From Aliivibrio wodanis (GTDB lineage Bacteria > Pseudomonadota > Gammaproteobacteria > Enterobacterales > Vibrionaceae): a stretch of DNA of 64,000 bases. Location of the stretch: contig LN554846.1 in the NCBI GenBank assembly GCA_000953695.1, positions 744,001-808,000 of the forward strand, in the 5' to 3' direction. The position numbers and the translations under genes were made by a program. Shown in pieces: positions 59,000 through 64,000 of this stretch. The notes beneath the pieces are model-generated. The model did no database searches. It was given only the letters and a program-made list of their open reading frames with translations, and was not told the origin of the DNA. Positions within the stretch are counted from its first letter, which is position 1. Every line of letters starts with the position of its first letter.

Positions 59000-59998
59000 A
59001 TGAGTAGTGAATTTAATTTAATTGATAAGTTTTTTGTACATGGAAACCTTACAAGAGAAGATGTAGATCTTGGTATTGGTGACGATTGTGCACTAGTGAC
59101 AGTTCCTGAAAACCACCAAGTTGCCATTACAACAGATACTTTAGCAGCAGGAACTCACTTCTTAGCAACAGCGAACCCGATAAGTGTCGGTTATAAAGCG
59201 CTAGCATCAAATCTTAGTGATATCGCCGCTATGGGGGCTAAGCCGACGTGGGTTTCTCTCGCATTAACGCTACCAAAACCTGATGAAGAGTGGCTTAATG
59301 GTTTTTGCAAAGGTTTCTTTGGTTTAGCTAAACAACATCATGTTCAACTTATTGGTGGTGATACAACAAAAGGCCCGTTGAGTATTACAATAACGGTGCA
59401 GGGTATTATACCAAAAGGAGAAGCGTTAACTCGTAAAGGAGCACAAGCAGGGGATGATATCTATGTTACTGGTCTTTTAGGTGACAGTGCTGCTGGTCTT
59501 GAAGTGTTATTAAATACATCTAAGCAGATAAAAACAGATCTTGAAATAGAGTTAGAGCACAGACATTATTACTCAACGCCAAAAGTTGAATTAGCTCAAC
59601 GTTTACGTCCTTTATGTCATTCTGCTCTTGATATATCTGATGGTCTAATTTCAGATTTAGGTCATATCTTAAAACAATCAGATATGAATGCGTGTATAGA
59701 TGTGAGTAAATTACCCATTTCTGATGAGTTGATGAAATATTATTCTGGTAATAGAGAGCAATGTCAGAAAACAGCACTAACGAGCGGTGAAGAGTATGAA
59801 CTTTGTTTCACTGCTCCTAAAGAGAATAGAGAAGCAATCAAACAAATAACTATTCTTTTAAATCAAAACGTTAGTATAATTGGAAAAGTTGTAGATAAGC
59901 CATTTACTAATTTACAGTCTAGCGTACAATTAATGGTAAATAATATTATGTTGGATTGGCAATTATGTGGATACGATCATTTCAGGAGTGAGATATGA
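59000..59998 (+). CDS. thiL: Thiamine-monophosphate kinase
   Basis: 332-aa AIRS/PurM-superfamily kinase making the cofactor thiamine diphosphate. Motifs: GIGDDCALV, TDTLAAGTHF, LASNLSDIAAMGAKPTW, LIGGDTTKGPLSITITVQG and ALDISDGLISDLGHIL. It overlaps pgpA by 4 bp (ATGA). It follows nusB as in E. coli, but a terminator separates them here. Confidence 0.95.
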   Translation: MSSEFNLIDKFFVHGNLTREDVDLGIGDDCALVTVPENHQVAITTDTLAAGTHFLATANPISVGYKALASNLSDIAAMGAKPTWVSLALTLPKPDEEWLNGFCKGFFGLAKQHHVQLIGGDTTKGPLSITITVQGIIPKGEALTRKGAQAGDDIYVTGLLGDSAAGLEVLLNTSKQIKTDLEIELEHRHYYSTPKVELAQRLRPLCHSALDISDGLISDLGHILKQSDMNACIDVSKLPISDELMKYYSGNREQCQKTALTSGEEYELCFTAPKENREAIKQITILLNQNVSIIGKVVDKPFTNLQSSVQLMVNNIMLDWQLCGYDHFRSEI

Positions 59999-60498
59999 CA
60001 AACCCTTTAGCATTAATTAGCTTAAAAAATCCGTGGCATCTACTAGCAACCGGATTTGGTAGTGGTTTAGCGCCAGTTATTCCTGGAACCGTGGGGACAT
60101 TAGCAGCAATACCACTCTATTTGTTGCTTGCACAATTGCCTTTTTACCTATTTTTTATCGCTGTTGTTATCTCGGCGTTAGTGGGAATTAAGATCTGTGA
60201 TATTACCTCTTCTGATATGAAAGTACATGATCATGGGTCTATTGTTTGGGATGAGTTCGTTGGATTGTGGATCACAATGAGTATTGTTCCTTATTTAAAC
60301 TTATCAGTAACTGATTGGAAATGGTTACTTACAGGGTTTATCTTATTTCGATTTTTCGACATGGTAAAACCTTGGCCAATTGGATGGCTAGATAACAAAG
60401 TTCATGGCGGCTTTGGCATTATGCTTGATGATATTGTCGCTGGATTTATGGCTCTAATTAGCCTTTGGGCAGTTGGAAAATATTCTGGTTGGTTATAA
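59995..60498 (+). CDS. pgpA: Phosphatidylglycerophosphatase A
   Basis: 167-aa inner-membrane phosphatase that converts phosphatidylglycerophosphate to phosphatidylglycerol. Family motifs are the N-terminal ATGFGSGLAPVIPGTVGTLAA, the metal-binding HDHGSIVWDEFVG, and FRFFDMVKPWPIGWLD. Three or four hydrophobic segments. Coupled to thiL; luxP begins 4 bp after its stop. Confidence 0.94.
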   Translation: MTNPLALISLKNPWHLLATGFGSGLAPVIPGTVGTLAAIPLYLLLAQLPFYLFFIAVVISALVGIKICDITSSDMKVHDHGSIVWDEFVGLWITMSIVPYLNLSVTDWKWLLTGFILFRFFDMVKPWPIGWLDNKVHGGFGIMLDDIVAGFMALISLWAVGKYSGWL

Positions 60499-60502
60499 TA
60501 AA

Positions 60503-61630
60503 ATGTATAAAGTTAGAGTAAAGTTTTGCTCTTTGTTTTTCATCATCTTGACTTTTTTAGGTTACTCAAAAGTCGCATTTTCGGATCCTGTATTAGTTGG
60601 GTATTGGGGCTATGATGAATACCTTAACAAGTATCCTGAAGAAAATCAGTTAACTAATATTCTTCAGGGTATCGTAAAAAACGATCCTGTTCCATTGTCT
60701 CTTAAGCAAGATAAGCCAGTTAAAATCTCATTTATTTATCCTGGTGAGCAGGCTTCTGATTATTGGACTCGAAATTTAATCGCATTTGAGTCACGTTTAA
60801 AAGCTTTAAATATAAATTATGAGCTAACACCAGTTTCAACTCGCTTAAATATCGATTTTAAAGAACAGAGCCGTTCTTTGTATCAAGCAATTGAGAACAA
60901 AGCGGATTATTTAATTTTTACTCTTAATACAACTCGTCATCGTAAATTTATTGAGCATGTGATTCAGACGCCTGAAACTCAAATAATCTTACAAAATATT
61001 ACTACTCCAGTAAAAGCATGGCAAGATAATCAACCGTTATTATACGTCGGTTTTGATCATGTTATTGGAACTAAATTGTTATCTAAATATTTCCAACATC
61101 GTTTTCCGGATGGTGCGAAATATGGAATGTTGTATTACTCTTATGGTTATTTAAGCACTGCTAGAGGGGATGTTTTTGTTCAATCATTAGATAATCAAAA
61201 ATACACATTAACTTCCTCATTTTATACAGAAGCCACGGAAGAGAGTGCTCGTTCTGCCACAAAAAGTATTTTACAAGATAACTCGAATGTTGATTTTATC
61301 TACGCTTCATCGACAGATATAGCCCTTGGTGCAATTGCTGCATTGAATGAGTATCCAGAAGTTCAGCCTGTGATTAATGGTTGGGGGGGCGGTTCTCTAG
61401 AGCTTGCTGCGATTGAAAGTGGCCAATTAGATGCGACAGTTATGAGAATGAATGACGATACGGGCATTGCAATGGCTGAAGCTATTAAGCGAGATATTGA
61501 AGGGAAATCAGTACCAACGGTATTTTCAGGAGATTTTGAAATGGTAACTTCAGAAACCTCAGCAAAAGACATTCAGGCACTGAAAGAGAGAGCTTTTCGT
61601 TATTCTGGTATGGAAATAAAGAATGACTAG
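60503..61630 (+). CDS. luxP: Autoinducer-2 periplasmic binding protein LuxP
   Basis: 375-aa periplasmic receptor for the borate form of AI-2, working with LuxQ. Signal peptide to about residue 27, then LVGYWGYDEYLNKYPEE, ISFIYPGEQASDYWTRNLI, LNTTRHRKFIEHVI, FDHVIGTKLLSKYF and VINGWGGGSLELAAI, closely parallel to V. harveyi LuxP. ATG 60503 is 4 bp after pgpA; no strong ribosome site is seen. The last 8 bp overlap luxQ. Confidence 0.95.
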   Translation: MYKVRVKFCSLFFIILTFLGYSKVAFSDPVLVGYWGYDEYLNKYPEENQLTNILQGIVKNDPVPLSLKQDKPVKISFIYPGEQASDYWTRNLIAFESRLKALNINYELTPVSTRLNIDFKEQSRSLYQAIENKADYLIFTLNTTRHRKFIEHVIQTPETQIILQNITTPVKAWQDNQPLLYVGFDHVIGTKLLSKYFQHRFPDGAKYGMLYYSYGYLSTARGDVFVQSLDNQKYTLTSSFYTEATEESARSATKSILQDNSNVDFIYASSTDIALGAIAALNEYPEVQPVINGWGGGSLELAAIESGQLDATVMRMNDDTGIAMAEAIKRDIEGKSVPTVFSGDFEMVTSETSAKDIQALKERAFRYSGMEIKND

Positions 61631-63854
61631 TAAAAATATTTTGAAAAAAGCATCGTTAGCAGACTTAATCTTTCGAGCTATTTTTATTATATTTTCTATT
61701 TTAACGGTAGGTATTACTATCCATACCTACCAGTTAAGTGTGAATACGATTAATGAAGAAGTTAAACGTAATTTACAAAAGACATCGAGTTTAATTACCA
61801 ATTATTTAAATCATCGCTTATCTATCTTACAGATTAGACAAGATACAGATGCAGGAAGTTTGGGGCTTAAAGACTCGAAAACTAGAGATAGAATTCAGGA
61901 TCTAGAGCGATATTTCTCAAGTATCGAAGCTAAGTCCCCGTACAATTCACCAGATTTTCGATTTATAGAAACGGAAAATAAACTATATTGGGTTGACGGT
62001 AATAATTTATTTTTAGGGCTAAAAGAGAATGCCCTTCAAGATATTATTAATAAAAATATTCATATTAATACTTGGTATTATATGATGTTAGAAAAAGGGG
62101 CTCCACAAGCTCATGTTTTAATAAGAAAAACACCAATCGTAATGTCCTTAACTGGAGAAATAAGAGGCTATCTATATAATGCAGCAATCTTAAATAATAA
62201 TGTATCATTTGTATATAGTTTAAAAAATATCAGTAATAGTGCAGATGTCGCTATTATTAATAATAATAATATTATAGCCTCTAGTATGAGAAAAAATTCA
62301 GAAGAATATAAAGAAGTTGAGGGCCTTCTTCAATTTCCTATTAACGAAATTCCGAGTAAAATAATAAACTTTACTGATTTGAATGTTAAGTCTTTAAATG
62401 GGGAACTATCAATATTATCTTTAAACAATAGAGATAATATTGAGCATTTGGAGATGCAATTTATTTATAGCGTGATCCTCTCTTTCTTTGTATTGATTGC
62501 CTTTGCTATGTTGGTTAGAGGGCTTTTTGAGCATAAAATATTACTAGCCTTAAACTCTTTATTAAAATATACCGACAATGTATCTAAAAAAGGCGCTGAG
62601 ATGCATTACTCAGGAAGCGGTATTTTAGAGTTTGATTACATAGGCACAAAGCTAGAACAAACTTTTGTTGAATTAATAGAAGCAAAAGAGGAGAGCTATA
62701 AAGCTCAAGCTGCGGCTGAAAAATCTACCCAAGTGAAATCTGATTTTTTAGCTAAAATGAGTCATGAAATACGTACACCACTAAATGGCATTTTAGGTAT
62801 ATCAGCGCTTTTAAGGCAGAGTAACTTAAGTAATGAACAAGAGAAACAGGTTAATATTTTACATCAAGGTGGAGAGCATCTTCTTGCGGTATTAAATGAT
62901 GTTTTAGATTTTTCTCAAATAGAGCAAGATAAACTGAATATAAACTGTGAGCAGTTTGTTTTAAGCGATGTTTTAGATACGATTAATGCTATCTATATAC
63001 CATTATGCGATGCTAAAGGCATTACCTTCAAACTAATAAATAAAGTTAGCCAAGATGCTCTTGTTTATTCAGATCAGGTCCGATTAACTCAAATTCTTTT
63101 TAACCTTTTAAGTAATGCTGTCAAATTTACAGAGAAAGGAGAAGTAGAGTTAATTATCTCTCTTAAAATATACAATTCTCAAGTACTGTTATTTTGTGAG
63201 ATTAAAGACAGTGGAATAGGGATTAGCATTGAAGAGCAGTCTCGTATGTTTGAACCTTTTATTCAACTTGAATCAACGAATATAAGAAAAGTTGGTGGAA
63301 GTGGTTTAGGTTTAGCTATTGTAAATCAGTTACTGGAATTACTTCAGGGGAAGATCGAGGTTGATAGTAAACTAGGGAAGGGTTCAATATTTTATATCGA
63401 GATCCCTATTTCTATTTTAGATGAAAGTGCAAAAGAAGAGAATGAGAAAACCTTTAATAATTCTCTACAGTTACCAACAGGGCTTAATATATTGTTAGTG
63501 GAAGATAATAAATCTAATGCTTATATAGCAAAAGCTTATTGTCAAAAGTATGGCTTAAATGTTGAATGGAAAGAGTCTGCTCAGGATGGAATTGAACGGT
63601 TACTAGAACAATCATTTGATTTGATTTTAATGGATAATCAAATGCCTAAAATGAGTGGTATTGAAGCGACAAGGTATATAAGAAATGAACTGAATATCAC
63701 AACTCCTATTTATGCCTATACAGCGGATGTGTTAAAAGAAGCGAGTGAAGATTTTTTATCTGCAGGTGCTAATTATATTATCAGTAAGCCAATTAAAGAA
63801 AAATCAATTTTAGATGCTCTTGTATTTTATAACTCGCAGATTCCAAGTCGATAG
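61623..63854 (+). CDS. luxQ: Autoinducer-2 hybrid sensor kinase/phosphatase LuxQ (short form)
   Basis: 743-aa inner-membrane hybrid kinase that, with LuxP, controls LuxU/LuxO phosphorylation. TM1 at about 14-36, a periplasmic double-PAS-type sensor (about 37-278), TM2 at about 280-300, a linker, the dimerisation/phospho-acceptor domain with H381 (KMSHEIRTPLNG), the ATPase domain (GSGLGLAIVNQLL) and a receiver domain with D671 (LILMDNQMPKMSG). V. harveyi LuxQ is 859 aa with a cytoplasmic PAS domain before the histidine. Only about 80 residues separate TM2 from H381 here, so that PAS domain is missing. Catalytic residues are intact. Confidence 0.93.
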   Translation: MTSKNILKKASLADLIFRAIFIIFSILTVGITIHTYQLSVNTINEEVKRNLQKTSSLITNYLNHRLSILQIRQDTDAGSLGLKDSKTRDRIQDLERYFSSIEAKSPYNSPDFRFIETENKLYWVDGNNLFLGLKENALQDIINKNIHINTWYYMMLEKGAPQAHVLIRKTPIVMSLTGEIRGYLYNAAILNNNVSFVYSLKNISNSADVAIINNNNIIASSMRKNSEEYKEVEGLLQFPINEIPSKIINFTDLNVKSLNGELSILSLNNRDNIEHLEMQFIYSVILSFFVLIAFAMLVRGLFEHKILLALNSLLKYTDNVSKKGAEMHYSGSGILEFDYIGTKLEQTFVELIEAKEESYKAQAAAEKSTQVKSDFLAKMSHEIRTPLNGILGISALLRQSNLSNEQEKQVNILHQGGEHLLAVLNDVLDFSQIEQDKLNINCEQFVLSDVLDTINAIYIPLCDAKGITFKLINKVSQDALVYSDQVRLTQILFNLLSNAVKFTEKGEVELIISLKIYNSQVLLFCEIKDSGIGISIEEQSRMFEPFIQLESTNIRKVGGSGLGLAIVNQLLELLQGKIEVDSKLGKGSIFYIEIPISILDESAKEENEKTFNNSLQLPTGLNILLVEDNKSNAYIAKAYCQKYGLNVEWKESAQDGIERLLEQSFDLILMDNQMPKMSGIEATRYIRNELNITTPIYAYTADVLKEASEDFLSAGANYIISKPIKEKSILDALVFYNSQIPSR

Positions 63855-63874
63855 TTATTTTATCAAGAGTTTAT

Positions 63875-64000
63875 TTAACTGCGTTTAATCCTAACAACTT
63901 TCATTACCTCTATATCAAAGCCTGCAATTTTTTCATTAAAAGGATAGTAAGTTAAATTTACTTTTGCGCCTTTGAGAGATTGGTAAGCTTTTGTTCTATT
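63875..64000 (-). CDS. C-terminal end of a convergent gene, unidentified
   Basis: Open frame from the window edge to a stop at 63875-63877, 41 residues visible (KAYQSLKGAKVNLTYYPF, ending GFDIEVMKVVRIKRS). The composition looks like real protein, and it is convergent to luxQ with a 20-bp gap. Too little is visible to name a family. Confidence 0.55.
   Translation of the reverse strand, partial: NRTKAYQSLKGAKVNLTYYPFNEKIAGFDIEVMKVVRIKRS

Noticed and set aside
60503-63854. Full lux quorum-sensing or luminescence operon
   Set aside because: Only luxP and luxQ are present; no luxCDABEG, luxI/luxR, luxO or luxU genes occur in the window.

Overview
The window is AT-rich gammaproteobacterial chromosome that reads as Vibrionaceae, most probably an Aliivibrio (A. 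fischeri group) large chromosome. The reasons are luxP-luxQ directly behind thiL-pgpA, the DUF3622 gene, a TcpG-like DsbA, and the purL/mltF/tadA, yaeP/proS/trmO and nrdR-ribD-ribE-ribBA-ribH-nusB neighbourhoods. I saw no rRNA, tRNA, CRISPR array or prophage. One IS30-family insertion sequence is present.

Layout. (1) 1-9.2 kb: glutathione-dependent formaldehyde detoxification. This part holds partial fghA, two near-identical frmA genes, and a LysR-type regulator translationally abutted to tadA. They are interleaved with a chemoreceptor, a small Cys-rich membrane protein, a DsbA paralogue and a DAACS symporter. A 50-bp element with fixed internal spacing lies upstream of fghA, of both frmA copies and of lysR, which defines a candidate local regulon. 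(2) 9.2-28.6 kb: mostly core genes. These are mltF, purL with a PurR box, an SPOUT methyltransferase, a DUF3622 protein, a GreA/B-like protein, a RimB-RimK-AstE-like operon, an NSS transporter, yaeP, proS, trmO, Zur-controlled zinc-free ribosomal proteins L31/L36, metNIQ with MetJ boxes, and gmhB. (3) 28.6-37.3 kb: an accessory catabolic cluster. A LysR gene is divergent from ridA, aldehyde dehydrogenase, M19 dipeptidase and a BCCT transporter, followed by an uncharacterised 561-aa protein and a DUF3726 protein whose start overlaps its stop. This is the best candidate in the window for an undescribed system. A 55-aa ORF follows. (4) 37.5-44.0 kb: a complete Yej/Opp-type peptide ABC importer (two permeases, binding protein, two ATPases) and an MliC-like lysozyme-inhibitor lipoprotein. 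(5) 44.1-54.3 kb: a YitT protein, glyA with a PurR box, a large AcfD/SslE-like M60 metalloprotease lipoprotein, the IS30 element and an NIT-domain chemoreceptor. (6) 54.4-64.0 kb: nrdR, riboflavin synthesis genes, nusB, thiL, pgpA, then luxP-luxQ (AI-2 sensing) and the 3' end of a convergent gene.

Many genes are separated by clear intrinsic terminators, often bidirectional between convergent genes. Start codons were adjusted from the longest frame where a Shine-Dalgarno sequence or family length argued for an internal start (purL, the AstE-like gene, proS, metN, yaeP, glyA, ribH, luxP and others). All family names come from recognising motifs by eye. No database search was run.
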